A stretch of DNA of 64,000 nucleotides from Caenimonas soli (GCF_013155545.1 NZ_JABJVV010000015.1:62001-126000); one strand, 5' to 3'; shown: positions 8,726 to 18,297, counted from the stretch's first letter. Notes: generated from the sequence alone by a model not told the origin. Program-made: numbers and translations.

Positions 8726-10566
8726 ACAGATTGATCCAGGTGACCAGTCCCTTGGGACAGATCAACTACTCGCTGGACGCGCAGGGGAACGTTGTTGAAC
8801 GCACCATCGGTAGCGCCGGCACGACGAAGAGCGAATACGATGGCGCGGGTCGCCTGGTCAAGGTCACCGCACCGGACGGCAAGCAAGCGCGCTACACGTA
8901 TGACCAGGCCGGGCGCGTCAGCATGGTCGAGCGTGACCTTAACGCAAAGGCCGGCCAGGCGCAGACGCTGGTCACCTACAACCGCTATGACAGCGCCGAC
9001 CGGATCGTTTCGGTCGCCGAGGTCAAGCAGGCTGGCGCGGTCGAAACGCTGCTTGTCGGCCAAGCGTTTACTCGCGGACACGGCGGCACGATCACTAAGA
9101 TCGAAACGTACCGCGCGAGCAGTTATGACAGCGCGGCCGGCAAGTTCGCTGGCACGCCAACGAAGACGCAGGCGTTCGAGTACGACAACAATGCGCGCCT
9201 GACGCGTGAGACGATGGCGAGGGACGGTGCGATCACGGATGCGGTCTACGAGTACAACGCCGGGGGTAACCGCACCAAGAAAACGGTGACAACGGCGGCC
9301 GGTTTCGAGATCACCACCTACACGTACGACCAGGCCGACCGGCTCACGCAGGAAAGCGTCAGCCTGGTGCCCGGCGGCAGTAGAGTTACGACGTACACCT
9401 GGGACGTCAACGGGAATCTTGCCACCAAGACCGAGCCAGGAAAGGTCAGCCTCCATCGCTTCGATCCGCAGAGCAGGCTGATCGACATTCGCGTTGGTGC
9501 GACGCAAGCGGAGGCGCAGGCTGCGACCTCGATCGTCAGCTATTCTTACGACGCCAGCGGCAATCGGGTCAAGAAAGGCGGCACCCAAGCCAGCAGCTAC
9601 GTCATCGACGCTAGCTATAGCCCCGCGCAAGTGGCGCTGGAGACCAAGGACGGCGGCCGCACGGCCTATGTGCGAGGCCTGCAGTTGATTAGGCAGACCC
9701 GCGTGAATGGCACGACCGCGGAGGATCTGTTTCCGCTGCACGGCCATATGGGCACGAGCCTGGGCGCAGTGGACGCCGATGGTGATGCGACCGAACAGAT
9801 CGATGTTGATGTCTTCGGCAATCTGGATCAGGTGATCGGCCTGAAGCAGGAGCACTTGTACACGGGCGAATATTGGGACCAGGATGCGCGGCTGCTATAC
9901 CTGCGGGCGCGGTGGTACGACCCGAAGATCGGGCGGTTCATCTCGGCTGATCCGTTCGAGGGTAAGCAGGGCGATTCGCGTTCGCTGAACCGGTATGCCT
10001 ATGCGCATAGCGATCCGGTGCACAACACAGATCCGACGGGGCGATTCTCTCTTGGGGAGCTCAACAGCTCCATCAATATACAACTGACCGTTGTTCGTCA
10101 ATCCTTTTTGACAGGTGGAAAGCAAGCCGGCGGGCGCGCGCTTCAGCGACTGGGCAAGCTCGTCGAAGAGGGCGTGGAAAAGCTGATCCGAAACTGCTTG
10201 AAGCCCGGGAGCGGGGCCACACTCAACGCCGGCAAGAAAATGACTACAAAAAGGGATGGTGCAAACGCGGTCATCGATTTCTTTGTCGAGATGGGCGGCA
10301 AAGTGAAGAACATTGAAGTTAAGTATCAACTGCCCACAGGTTCATCCAGCGGGGGGTTTACGCGAGCGGCCAAGCAACTTCAGGCGATGATCGACAAAGG
10401 CGAGGAGGGTCTGCTGATTGCTTTCAAGGAACTCAAGACGGACGCCAGAGCGAAAAAGCTTCTCGATTCGGTTTCGGGCAATGCTGGTACTGTTCAGGTC
10501 GTGGAAGGATTTCTCGGCTTAGGCGCGTTTCTTGGCGAAATGATCATCGAGGAGTGTATTAAGTGA
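8674..10566 (+). CDS. RHS-repeat protein, 5'-truncated, with C-terminal putative PD-(D/E)XK nuclease tip
   Basis: YD/RHS repeats run from about 8710 (TYDANDRLIQVTSPLG) to 9850 with many copies of YD..GR/N. The RHS core ends at YLRARWYDPKIGRFISADP and a DPTGR box (about 10050). An in-frame ATG exists at 8674, but 8674-8710 is antisense to the secretin, so the gene lacks its native 5' end. The variable C-terminus (about 170 residues) carries NAVIDFF then IEVKYQ and AAKQLQAM, matching the D...ExK...Q pattern of restriction-endonuclease-like toxins. The stop overlaps the next gene by four bases (GTGA). Confidence 0.82.
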   Translation: MVGSTSSLRPTSTYDANDRLIQVTSPLGQINYSLDAQGNVVERTIGSAGTTKSEYDGAGRLVKVTAPDGKQARYTYDQAGRVSMVERDLNAKAGQAQTLVTYNRYDSADRIVSVAEVKQAGAVETLLVGQAFTRGHGGTITKIETYRASSYDSAAGKFAGTPTKTQAFEYDNNARLTRETMARDGAITDAVYEYNAGGNRTKKTVTTAAGFEITTYTYDQADRLTQESVSLVPGGSRVTTYTWDVNGNLATKTEPGKVSLHRFDPQSRLIDIRVGATQAEAQAATSIVSYSYDASGNRVKKGGTQASSYVIDASYSPAQVALETKDGGRTAYVRGLQLIRQTRVNGTTAEDLFPLHGHMGTSLGAVDADGDATEQIDVDVFGNLDQVIGLKQEHLYTGEYWDQDARLLYLRARWYDPKIGRFISADPFEGKQGDSRSLNRYAYAHSDPVHNTDPTGRFSLGELNSSINIQLTVVRQSFLTGGKQAGGRALQRLGKLVEEGVEKLIRNCLKPGSGATLNAGKKMTTKRDGANAVIDFFVEMGGKVKNIEVKYQLPTGSSSGGFTRAAKQLQAMIDKGEEGLLIAFKELKTDARAKKLLDSVSGNAGTVQVVEGFLGLGAFLGEMIIEECIK

Positions 10567-11144
10567 ACAAGAAGTATTCCAAGACGCTGTACCAGCTGTT
10601 CGAACAAGAACTCAAGGTGCACTGGCCTCACTTCAAGAGAACCAAACGGAAGCCGGACCTTGGTCGAGGATATGTGTGGACGTTTCAGGGTGTCGCGAAC
10701 GTCTTCCTGTTTCTTCGCCTTGATCTAAAGGGAAGGGAGCGATTTTTTTGCGATCTTGGTTGGTCCAGAATCGCGGACTATCCGCAGAAGGATTGGTTCG
10801 ACTTCAGATTCCCGCACCTGAATTCAAAAAGCGCCTTTGGCGAAGCGGAAATGATTGCCGGCATTCAACGCCTATGGGGTGACAACGGCGTCGGTGCCTG
10901 GAACATTCCCGATCCTGTTGAGGCATTCAACCCGCTTGAGTACAGCCATGATCCAGAGGCCGGGGGGAGGGAGTTTGCGCGCCGAGTGAATCTGCAGGCC
11001 GCTTTGACGGAGGAAGACGCCGAAAAGCTGGTTCGGCCGGTCGTGGATGACTTGTTCAAGCGATTGGCCAGTGACGTCATGCCCTATCTTCTCGAGTACC
11101 TTGAATTTACGCGGACTCAGGCAACTCCCTCTGGTGAGGTATAG
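10563..11144 (+). CDS. Candidate immunity protein for the RHS nuclease tip
   Basis: 193 residues beginning with GTG, overlapping the RHS stop by four bases. It is soluble and charged, with no signal or membrane segment, rich in aromatic residues (WTFQGVANVFLFLRLDL, DYPQKDWFDFRFPH), and ends in a helical region (EDAEKLVRPVVDDLFKRL). I do not recognise a named domain. The assignment as immunity comes from position: RHS and other polymorphic toxins are followed directly by their cognate immunity gene. Base composition is lower in GC than neighbours, as is common for such tips. Confidence 0.6.
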   Translation: MNKKYSKTLYQLFEQELKVHWPHFKRTKRKPDLGRGYVWTFQGVANVFLFLRLDLKGRERFFCDLGWSRIADYPQKDWFDFRFPHLNSKSAFGEAEMIAGIQRLWGDNGVGAWNIPDPVEAFNPLEYSHDPEAGGREFARRVNLQAALTEEDAEKLVRPVVDDLFKRLASDVMPYLLEYLEFTRTQATPSGEV

Positions 11145-11829
11145 CGTTGGTCACTGAATAATTTAGGGGACGCACGTTATGTCTGCGCCTCGCACAGGTG
11201 CTAAAGCCATAGCCAGTGCGCGCCTGCGGCGCGAGAGCCACGAACACTGTGCCCACTCGCCCCGGGCCGCGCTCTCGCGTGGCGGCTCGCCGTCCTCGGC
11301 ACCGCGTTGGGCCCGCCCCATTGCATTTGCCCCTGAGTGCGGCTTCGCTGCGCTCGGGAAAGGTCAGCGACTAGGCGGCCGCTTGCCTTGCTTGCCGCAG
11401 CCTCTTCCAATGGCGAGCAGGGAGAACGCGCAAAAAGTGCCTCCTTTAGGAAAAATTCCTTTCATCGCCGTCGGGTGGCCCTGTTGATTGGGCCGCAAGT
11501 CGTTGCTGCGCCTCAGGAAAACAGCTAAAGGCGCTTCGCTGGTCAATACTTGGTGAAGTTGTAGGCCGAGTGCTGCTGGCTTGCTGATCTGAGCCTGTGC
11601 CATACGATGGTTTGGCAGATCTCGAAGCCTACTTGCAGGGGATATACGTTCGAGCTATCCAGCGTTCTTTAGTGATCCACTTGAGGATTTCTACCCACGG
11701 TAGAGTATCGAGGTCAGGATGTGCAGTTGTCGCACGTCGGGTGCGCTGTTTTGACTCGCGATCCATACTGATGAGTTCGAGGCACCAGCACGTCGGCGCT
11801 GAGCCTCATTACCAGCCCAGCAACCGCCG
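11145..11829. other. Intergenic region without a supported gene
   Basis: About 700 bases after the RHS immunity gene. Short open frames here (for example 11179-11487 and 11597-11890) show no protein-like pattern. 11159-11180 contains a TTTAGGGGACGCACGT stretch reminiscent of sequences beside REP-associated elements, and GCGAGAGC at 11231-11238 has an inverted partner at 11271-11278. No transposase is visible. This is probably the eroded flank of the RHS insertion. Confidence 0.5.
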
Positions 11830-11907
11830 TTCGTGCAATTCCTCACGGCGCGCTAGAGCCCCATGTCGGACAGCGCCGATTGCCGAGTAGGCGCGCATCC
11901 ATTTTTG
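11830..11907 (+). repeat. Upstream repeat copy 1 (before first GH5 gene)
   Basis: This segment aligns with 14608-14684 upstream of the second GH5 gene. Shared blocks include TCGTG.AATTCC.CAC, GTCGGAC, and GAGTAGGC...CATCCATTT, and a further block GATACTTC.(T)GCATCGAA at 11951 (copy 2 at 14731). Conservation outside the coding region shows that the duplication included upstream DNA and may mark a shared promoter or regulatory region. Confidence 0.6.
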
Positions 11908-12025
11908 CTGAGCCTCGCCATAAGCGGCCCAAACCTCAAGCCCAGCGTCAGATACTTCTGTGCATCGAAGTAAGAGGCGTGCATATGAACAGCAGTAGGG
12001 TTTCATCTCGTTTGGGCGGCACGCA

Positions 12026-14578
12026 ATGAAACGGCGTGACTTCAACAAGGTTGCAACCGCCGCGGCTGCGGTTGCCGTGACGGCTTGCGGTGGTGGCGGT
12101 GGCGGTGGGGCTGGAAGCCCCGTCAGCGCTGCACCGCCTCCCGCATCTGGAGAGCCGACCCCTGCACCTGTCGCGCCCGCTCCTGCGCCATCACCTTCAC
12201 CCATAGAACCGCCTTCGCCCCCGCCGCCAGGGCCCGCTCCGACACCTGCCCCCGCGCCGGCCCCAACACCTGCGCCAGCTCCCCCCGGCGGACCGCTGGC
12301 CATCGGCACCAACCTGGTGGGCATGCAAACGGCTGAGATTGGCATGCGTTTCGGCACGGGCACGCTGCCCAACGTCAACTTCACGGTGGCCCGCCGCTCC
12401 GACGTGGCCTGGCTCGCAGCCAATGGCTTCACCAAGAACCGGCTGCCGATCCAGTGGGAGCTGTTGCAGCCGATGCTGCACGACACCGTGGCCAACGCCG
12501 CAGCGCGCGCTGCCATTGGCGAGCCGGGCGCTTTCCATGCGGGCTACGAGTCGTACATCACCGGTGTGCTCGATGCCCACGCGGCGGTCGGCGCCAAGTG
12601 CATCATCGATCTGCACAACTACGCTCGCTACCGCGACTTCAGGTTCCAGTCCAACGGCTCGGTCATCGGCCTGGTCGATCCCGTCAATCCGCTCATCCAT
12701 GCGTACACCACCGACAACACGCAGATCCTCGAGCGCATCGTCGCCCTGGCACCCGGCGTCACACTGAGGCAGTCACACCTGAACGATTTCTGGACGCGCG
12801 CGGCCAACAAGTGGAAGGACCATCCCGGCTTTGGCGGCTACGGCCTGATGAACGAGCCCTACGACCTGCCCGAGCCGGGTGGAACCGTGCGTTCGTTCGC
12901 AGGAACCGAAGACCTGCACATCTGGCCCGTCTATGCGCAAGCCGCGATCAACACCATTCGTGCCATCGATGCCACCAACCCGATCTACCTGGGCGGCAAC
13001 GAGTGGGGCGCGGCGATGTCGCTGGGCACCAAGAACCCCGACTGGCCGTTGACGGGCACCAACCTCATCTATGAGGTGCACATGTACCTGGACGCGGGCA
13101 GCAGCGGCCAGCGCTTCGACTTCGACTCGGAAGTGGCGCTCAACTACAACGCGGGATTCGGCCCGGGGCAGATCGACCTGAATACGGGGGTGGAGCGCCT
13201 CAAGCTCGCCGTGGAGTGGGCGCGGCCGCGCGGCATCAAGCTGGCGCTGACCGAAACCGGCATGCCCATCGACGACCCGCGCTGGGAGGAGATGTTCAGG
13301 CGCCTGGCCAACTACGCGCGCCAGAACAACGTGGAGTTCTACAGCTGGAACGGCGGCAACCACTGGACGTCGCACAACAACGCCATCAACCATGTACCCG
13401 GCTGGCATCAGCACAAGACGCTGGAGCCGACCATGTCGGGCATCATGAAGGCGTCCGCCGGCATCAACAGTGCCTCGTTGTTCGACGACGGCCCGGGCTG
13501 GGGCGCTTCTGGACCCGTGGCCATCACGGTCTATGCCCGCGGCAACCTGGCCAGTGCCGTGACGCTCACGGTGAGCTCCAGCAACGGCGGCACCCTGAGC
13601 AAGACGCAGCTGACCATCCCGGCCGGCGCCAACGGGCAAGACACGTTCACCTTCACAGCGGGGGCCAACCGCGTGACCACGCTCACGTACACGGTGACGT
13701 CGGGGTCCATCGCGCCGCCCGCGCCCCGCAAGGTCTATTCGCTGTCTGATCCGGTGGCGTACGCAGCAACCAGCTTGCCGGACGCAGCCATGGCCATCCT
13801 CGCCAAGTACAACGCTTGCAAATGGGAGATGGCGCACGGCTATACCGACTACATGCTGGGCGCTCTTGCGGATGAAGGCCAGCAGGTGCGCGCCATTTCC
13901 GATTCGGGCTACGGCTCCAGCGTGGGCAATGCCATGGAGATGGTCAACTGGATCAACGACAGCCCATCCATGGGCACCATGAGGGTGCCGGTGATGCGCG
14001 TCACCAATGGCCTCAAGAGCACGGACCATTCGGTCTACGACACCACGGGGTTCTGGTGCAAGAAGACGACGCCGCTGGCGGAAATTCAGGCCAATCCCAG
14101 GAATCTTGTGCCGTATGACCTGCAGGACCCGCACTTCAGCATGGCGGTCGTGAGCGTGCCCGGGCTGAACAACAGCGGCGTGCTGTTCCAGGCGTCGAAC
14201 TCGGGCGTGCTGTATGCGTCGGAGCTCACGTTCAGCAACTCCCAGCCGCAAGCCAGGTGCGTGGACCGCACGGGCGCGTTGGTGGTGTTGACCAGCCCGA
14301 CCCGCCTGGTGGCGAATACGCCGGCGGTCTTGACGTTCACTTGCGCGCCGGGCGCACAGAGGTTCCGCGTGAACTCGAACCTGGTGGGCAGCGCCAGCAC
14401 CACCTTTGCCTCCGGCCCCTTGGACCAGTTGATGATCGGCTGGGGCTACCAGGAGTACTACCCGCGACAGGGCTTCGGCGGCAACGTGTATGCGGTCGTT
14501 ACGGGCCGCGGCGCGCCGACATCGGCTGAACTTGGTGTTCTCGAACGCTATTTGGGAACGACCGCCGGAATTGCTTGA
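12026..14578 (+). CDS. Tat/lipobox GH5-family glycoside hydrolase with LamG-like C-terminus (copy 1)
   Basis: 850 residues. The N-terminus MKRRDFNKVATAAAAVAV has a twin-arginine motif and a lipobox-like VTAC followed by a poly-Gly run, then a long Pro/Ala linker (about 35-95). The GH5 (cellulase-type) barrel follows: GFTKNRLPIQWE, MNEP with candidate acid/base Glu277, YEVHMYLD, and nucleophile Glu410 in LTETGMP. A beta domain (ITVYARGNLASAVTLTVSS) links to a C-terminal LamG/concanavalin-like region that ends in LGVLERYLGTTAGIA. Likely a surface-anchored polysaccharide hydrolase. Highly similar to the next gene. Confidence 0.85.
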   Translation: MKRRDFNKVATAAAAVAVTACGGGGGGGAGSPVSAAPPPASGEPTPAPVAPAPAPSPSPIEPPSPPPPGPAPTPAPAPAPTPAPAPPGGPLAIGTNLVGMQTAEIGMRFGTGTLPNVNFTVARRSDVAWLAANGFTKNRLPIQWELLQPMLHDTVANAAARAAIGEPGAFHAGYESYITGVLDAHAAVGAKCIIDLHNYARYRDFRFQSNGSVIGLVDPVNPLIHAYTTDNTQILERIVALAPGVTLRQSHLNDFWTRAANKWKDHPGFGGYGLMNEPYDLPEPGGTVRSFAGTEDLHIWPVYAQAAINTIRAIDATNPIYLGGNEWGAAMSLGTKNPDWPLTGTNLIYEVHMYLDAGSSGQRFDFDSEVALNYNAGFGPGQIDLNTGVERLKLAVEWARPRGIKLALTETGMPIDDPRWEEMFRRLANYARQNNVEFYSWNGGNHWTSHNNAINHVPGWHQHKTLEPTMSGIMKASAGINSASLFDDGPGWGASGPVAITVYARGNLASAVTLTVSSSNGGTLSKTQLTIPAGANGQDTFTFTAGANRVTTLTYTVTSGSIAPPAPRKVYSLSDPVAYAATSLPDAAMAILAKYNACKWEMAHGYTDYMLGALADEGQQVRAISDSGYGSSVGNAMEMVNWINDSPSMGTMRVPVMRVTNGLKSTDHSVYDTTGFWCKKTTPLAEIQANPRNLVPYDLQDPHFSMAVVSVPGLNNSGVLFQASNSGVLYASELTFSNSQPQARCVDRTGALVVLTSPTRLVANTPAVLTFTCAPGAQRFRVNSNLVGSASTTFASGPLDQLMIGWGYQEYYPRQGFGGNVYAVVTGRGAPTSAELGVLERYLGTTAGIA

Positions 14579-14607
14579 GGGTTGAAAAACAACTGAGCAA
14601 TTTCGAG

Positions 14608-14684
14608 ATCGTGTAATTCCGCACGCGTCGCGATTGCATGCGCGTCGGACCACACCGACTGCGGAGTAGGCCTCCATCCATTTC
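14608..14684 (+). repeat. Upstream repeat copy 2 (before second GH5 gene)
   Basis: Second copy of the block at 11830-11907, lying between the two GH5 genes. It starts 29 bases after the stop of copy 1. A short GTTG/CAAC hairpin with an A-rich loop sits just before it at 14581-14593. It supports a single duplication event covering promoter region plus gene. Confidence 0.55.
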
Positions 14685-14764
14685 TCTTGTTCTCCTCGTG
14701 GCAACCGCTGTTTTGCGCCACTTCGACCGGGATACTTCCTGGCATCGAAACAGGAACACTGGTA

Positions 14765-17293
14765 ATGAAAAGACGTGATTTCAACAAAGTAGCGACCGCC
14801 GCAGCGGTGGTGGTGAGTGGTTGCGGCGGTGGTGGTGGCGGCGGTGAAACCGTCGCGGCGGCGCCGACGCCGGGCCTGGATGATGCGGCGCCGGCCCGTC
14901 CGCCCACCACACCGGAGCCGGAGCTGGACCGGTTCCCGGATGCGCCGGGCCGGGACCCGACGCCGCCCGAGGCGCCGGCGCCTGCGCCCGCACCGGCGGT
15001 GCCTGCGACTGCGTTGGCCATCGGCGTCAATCTGGTGGGCATGCAAACAGCCGAGGTCGGCTTGCGTTTTGGCTCGGGAACCGTTCCCAATATCCACTTC
15101 ACGGTACCGCGCCAGGCCGACGTCGGCTGGACTGCCGCCAACGGCTTCACCAAGAACCGGCTGCCGATCCAGTGGGAGCTGTTGCAGCCGATGCTGCACG
15201 ACACCGTGGCCAACGCGGCCGCCAGGACGGCCATCGGCGAGCCGGGCGCTTTCCATGCGGGCTACGAGTCGTACATCACCGGAGTGCTCGATGCCCACGC
15301 GTCAGCCGGCATCAAGTGCATCATCGATTTGCACAACTACGGCCGCTATCGCGACTTCAAGTTCCAGTCGAACGGGTCGGTCATCGGCTTGGTGGATCCG
15401 GTCAATCCGCTGGTTCACGCCTACACCAGCGACAACACCCAGATCCTCGAACGCATCGTCGCCCTGGCACCGGGCGTCACACTGAGGCAGTCGCACCTGA
15501 ACGATTTCTGGACCCGCGCCGCCATCAAGTGGAAGGACCATCCCGGCTTCGGCGGCTACGGCCTGATGAACGAGCCCTTCGACCTGCCCGCGCCCGGCCA
15601 GATCGAGCGCTCATTCGGCGGCAGCGAGGACCTGCACATCTGGGCGGCCTATGCGCAGGCGGCGATCAATGCGATCCGGGTGGTGGATGCGGCCAACCCG
15701 ATCTACCTGGGCGGCAACGAGTGGAGCGCGGCGATGTCGCTGGCCACCAAGAATCCCGACTGGCCGTTGACGGGCACCAACCTGATCTATGAGGTGCACA
15801 TGTACCTGGACGCGGGCAGCACCGGCCAGCGCTTCGACTTCGACACCGAAGTGGCTCGCGGTTACAACGCGGGCTTCGGTTCCGGTTCCATCAGCCTGCA
15901 CACCGGTGTCGATCGCCTGAAGCTGGCGGTGGACTGGGCCCAGCCGCGCGGCATCAAGCTGGCGCTGACCGAAACCGGCATGCCCCTGGACGACCCGCGT
16001 TGGGAGGAAATGTTCAGGCGGCTGGTCAACTACGCGCGCCAGAACGGCTTGGAGTTCTACAGCTGGAACGGCGGCGCCCACTGGACGTTGCACAACAACG
16101 CTATCAACCATGTACCGGGTTGGCACCAGAACAAGACGCTGGAGCCGACCATGTCGGGCATCATGAAGGCTTCGGCGAGCATTGCGCAGGCGGCGCTGTT
16201 CGACGACGGCCCGGGCTGGGCCGGCTCCGCACCGACGACCATCGCGGTCTATGCGCGGGGCAATCTGGCCAGCGCCGTGACGATGACGGTCAGCTCCAGC
16301 AACGGCGGCACGTTGAGCAAGACGCAGCTGACCATCCCGGCCGGCGCCAATGGGCAGGACACCTTCACCTTCACGCCCCCGGCCAATAGCGTGGCAACGC
16401 TCACCTATACCGCCTCAGGCGGGTTGGCGCCGCCGCCGCCGCGAAAGATCTATTCACTCGCCGATCCGGCCGCCTATGCCGCGACCAGCTTGCAAGACGC
16501 GGCCATGGCCATCATCGCCAAGTACAGCGCCTGCAAATGGGAACTGGCCGATGGCTATACCGACTACATGCAGGGCACCCCCGCTGCGGCAGGGCAGCCG
16601 GTGCGGGCCATTTCCGACTCGGGCTACGGCTCCAGCGTGGGCAATGCGATGGAGATGGTCAACTGGATCAACGACAGCAGCAGCATGGGCAGCATGACGG
16701 TGCCGGTGATGCGCGTGACCAACGGCCGGAAGAGCTCGGACCACTCCGGTGCGAATGCCACCGCGCTCTGGTGCAGGAAGAGCGTTCCAGTGGCCGAGTT
16801 GCAGCCCAATCCCAGGAACCGCGTGCCCTACGACATCCAGGATCCGCACTTCAGCATCGCCGTCGTGAGCGTGCCGGGCGCCGGCAACAGCGGCGTGGTG
16901 TTCCAGGCTTCCAACGCGGGCGCGATGTATGCGTCGGAGCTTCTTTTCAGCAATTCGCGGCCGCGAGCAAAGTGCATGGACCACGCAGGCAACACAGTGG
17001 ACCTGACCAGCCCCACCGCGCTCTCGGCCAATTCGCCGGCCATCGTGACCTTCACCTCGGCGCCCGGGGCGCAGCGGCTGCGTGTCAATTCGGTCCTGGT
17101 CGGCAGCGGCAGCGGAACCTTCGCCGCCAGCCCGCTGGACCAGTTGCTGATCGGCGGGGGCTTTCAGGACTACTTCCCGCGCCCTGGCTTTGGCGGCAAT
17201 GTGTACGCCGTTGTCACCGGCAAGGGGGCGCCGACGGTGGCGGAATTGTTGGTGTTGGAGCGCTACCTCGGGACGACCGCGGGAATCGCCTGA
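14765..17293 (+). CDS. Tat/lipobox GH5-family glycoside hydrolase with LamG-like C-terminus (copy 2)
   Basis: 842 residues from the ATG at 14765 (MKRRDFNKVATAAAVVVSGC, with twin Arg and a lipobox VSGC). The open frame from 14687 adds 26 residues without a signal and is rejected. Domain order equals copy 1: Pro-rich linker, GH5 barrel with candidate Glu270 (MNEP) and Glu403 (LTETGMP), beta domain, LamG-like end (LLVLERYLGTTAGIA). Long DNA stretches are identical or nearly so to copy 1, for example around 15160-15220 versus 12430-12490, while the linker diverged. A chemosensory operon follows at 17409. Confidence 0.85.
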   Translation: MKRRDFNKVATAAAVVVSGCGGGGGGGETVAAAPTPGLDDAAPARPPTTPEPELDRFPDAPGRDPTPPEAPAPAPAPAVPATALAIGVNLVGMQTAEVGLRFGSGTVPNIHFTVPRQADVGWTAANGFTKNRLPIQWELLQPMLHDTVANAAARTAIGEPGAFHAGYESYITGVLDAHASAGIKCIIDLHNYGRYRDFKFQSNGSVIGLVDPVNPLVHAYTSDNTQILERIVALAPGVTLRQSHLNDFWTRAAIKWKDHPGFGGYGLMNEPFDLPAPGQIERSFGGSEDLHIWAAYAQAAINAIRVVDAANPIYLGGNEWSAAMSLATKNPDWPLTGTNLIYEVHMYLDAGSTGQRFDFDTEVARGYNAGFGSGSISLHTGVDRLKLAVDWAQPRGIKLALTETGMPLDDPRWEEMFRRLVNYARQNGLEFYSWNGGAHWTLHNNAINHVPGWHQNKTLEPTMSGIMKASASIAQAALFDDGPGWAGSAPTTIAVYARGNLASAVTMTVSSSNGGTLSKTQLTIPAGANGQDTFTFTPPANSVATLTYTASGGLAPPPPRKIYSLADPAAYAATSLQDAAMAIIAKYSACKWELADGYTDYMQGTPAAAGQPVRAISDSGYGSSVGNAMEMVNWINDSSSMGSMTVPVMRVTNGRKSSDHSGANATALWCRKSVPVAELQPNPRNRVPYDIQDPHFSIAVVSVPGAGNSGVVFQASNAGAMYASELLFSNSRPRAKCMDHAGNTVDLTSPTALSANSPAIVTFTSAPGAQRLRVNSVLVGSGSGTFAASPLDQLLIGGGFQDYFPRPGFGGNVYAVVTGKGAPTVAELLVLERYLGTTAGIA

Positions 17294-17408
17294 GCGGAGG
17301 AGTTTGCTTAATGCCTCATTGACAGATGGGGCCTTCCAAGGTGCAATCCATCTCAACAATGTGGGGCTCTCGCCCCCGAGCACCCGATGCCTTGGATGCT
17401 GCCGTCCC

Positions 17409-17843
17409 GTGACACTACTAGCAAACCTTAAGCTCTTGATCGTGGAAGACCATGCTATTCAGCGCAAGCTGATGGCCCGGCTATTGACTGAGCTCGGCGC
17501 GAAAGTAGTTCACTGTGCCGCGGATGGCGAGTCCGCGCTGGCTGTTGTGCGCGATCCGGAAAGGCCGGTGGATATCGTCATCACCGACCTGTCGATGCCC
17601 GGCATGGATGGCGTCGGATTCGCACGTCACCTCAGCGGCGTGCAACCCCAGCCCTCATTGATTATTTGCACTTCACTCGCCCCCGGTCCCTTGGCGGCGA
17701 TAGTGAGGATTACGGAACACTATCGGCTTAACCTGCTCGGTGCGATCAACAAGCCACTAACACGGGAAAATTTGGCGCCGCTCATCGAATTGCACCACGC
17801 CCGCAGCACGGTTCCAGCTGCTGCGGAGAGGGGGCCTCACTGA
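17409..17843 (+). CDS. CheY-like single-domain response regulator
   Basis: 144 residues if translation starts at the GTG at 17409; an upstream start in the same frame cannot be excluded because the frame is open back to 17190 through the end of the GH5 gene. A single receiver domain: acidic pocket VEDH, phospho-acceptor Asp60 in VITDLSMPGMDG, conserved Thr in ICTS and Lys in INKPL. No output domain. It precedes the cheW gene by 4 bases and is the first gene of the chemosensory operon, so it probably receives phosphate from the CheA-type kinase. Confidence 0.8.
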   Translation: MTLLANLKLLIVEDHAIQRKLMARLLTELGAKVVHCAADGESALAVVRDPERPVDIVITDLSMPGMDGVGFARHLSGVQPQPSLIICTSLAPGPLAAIVRITEHYRLNLLGAINKPLTRENLAPLIELHHARSTVPAAAERGPH

Positions 17844-17847
17844 ACTC

Positions 17848-18297
17848 ATGCAATTCGTTGTGTTTCATCTTCACGGGCAACGTTTTGCACTGCCGCTCGA
17901 ATCCGTCGATCGCATCGTAAATGCTGTCGAGGTGGCGCCGCTGCCTGGGGCTCCGATCTCCGTACTGGGTGCCATCGACGTGGGGGGCCGCGTTCTGCCG
18001 GTACTGTGTCTGCGCCAGCGCTTTGGATTGCCGCAACGCGATGTCGACCCGGGCGACCAGTTCCTGATCGCCCGCACTGTGTCGCGCTCCGTCGTATTGG
18101 TGATCGATCAGGCGCAGGGTGTGGTCGAGGCCGACCTGTCCGACGTCATTGCTCTCGATGAAGCCGTCCCCGGCTTGGAACAGTTCCTGGGAATGACAAG
18201 GGACGACGATGGCCTGGTATTAATTCACGATCTGGAGAAATTTCTCTCCCACGAAGAATCCGTCTCCCTCGACGCCGCGCTGGAGCGCAGCGCGTGA
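17848..18297 (+). CDS. cheW: CheW-like coupling protein (first)
   Basis: 149 residues forming one CheW domain: FVVFHLHGQRFALPLESVDRIV, then LPGAPISVLGAIDVGGRVLPVLCLRQRFGLP, a typical CheW core. CheW proteins bridge chemoreceptors and the CheA kinase. Its TGA overlaps the GTG start of cheR by four bases, so the two are translationally coupled. In position it matches WspB of Wsp-type systems. Confidence 0.88.
   Translation: MQFVVFHLHGQRFALPLESVDRIVNAVEVAPLPGAPISVLGAIDVGGRVLPVLCLRQRFGLPQRDVDPGDQFLIARTVSRSVVLVIDQAQGVVEADLSDVIALDEAVPGLEQFLGMTRDDDGLVLIHDLEKFLSHEESVSLDAALERSA

Noticed and set aside
12773..15298. 841-residue open frame on the minus strand across both GH5 genes
   Set aside because: Antisense shadow; it crosses the intergenic region and shows no domain.
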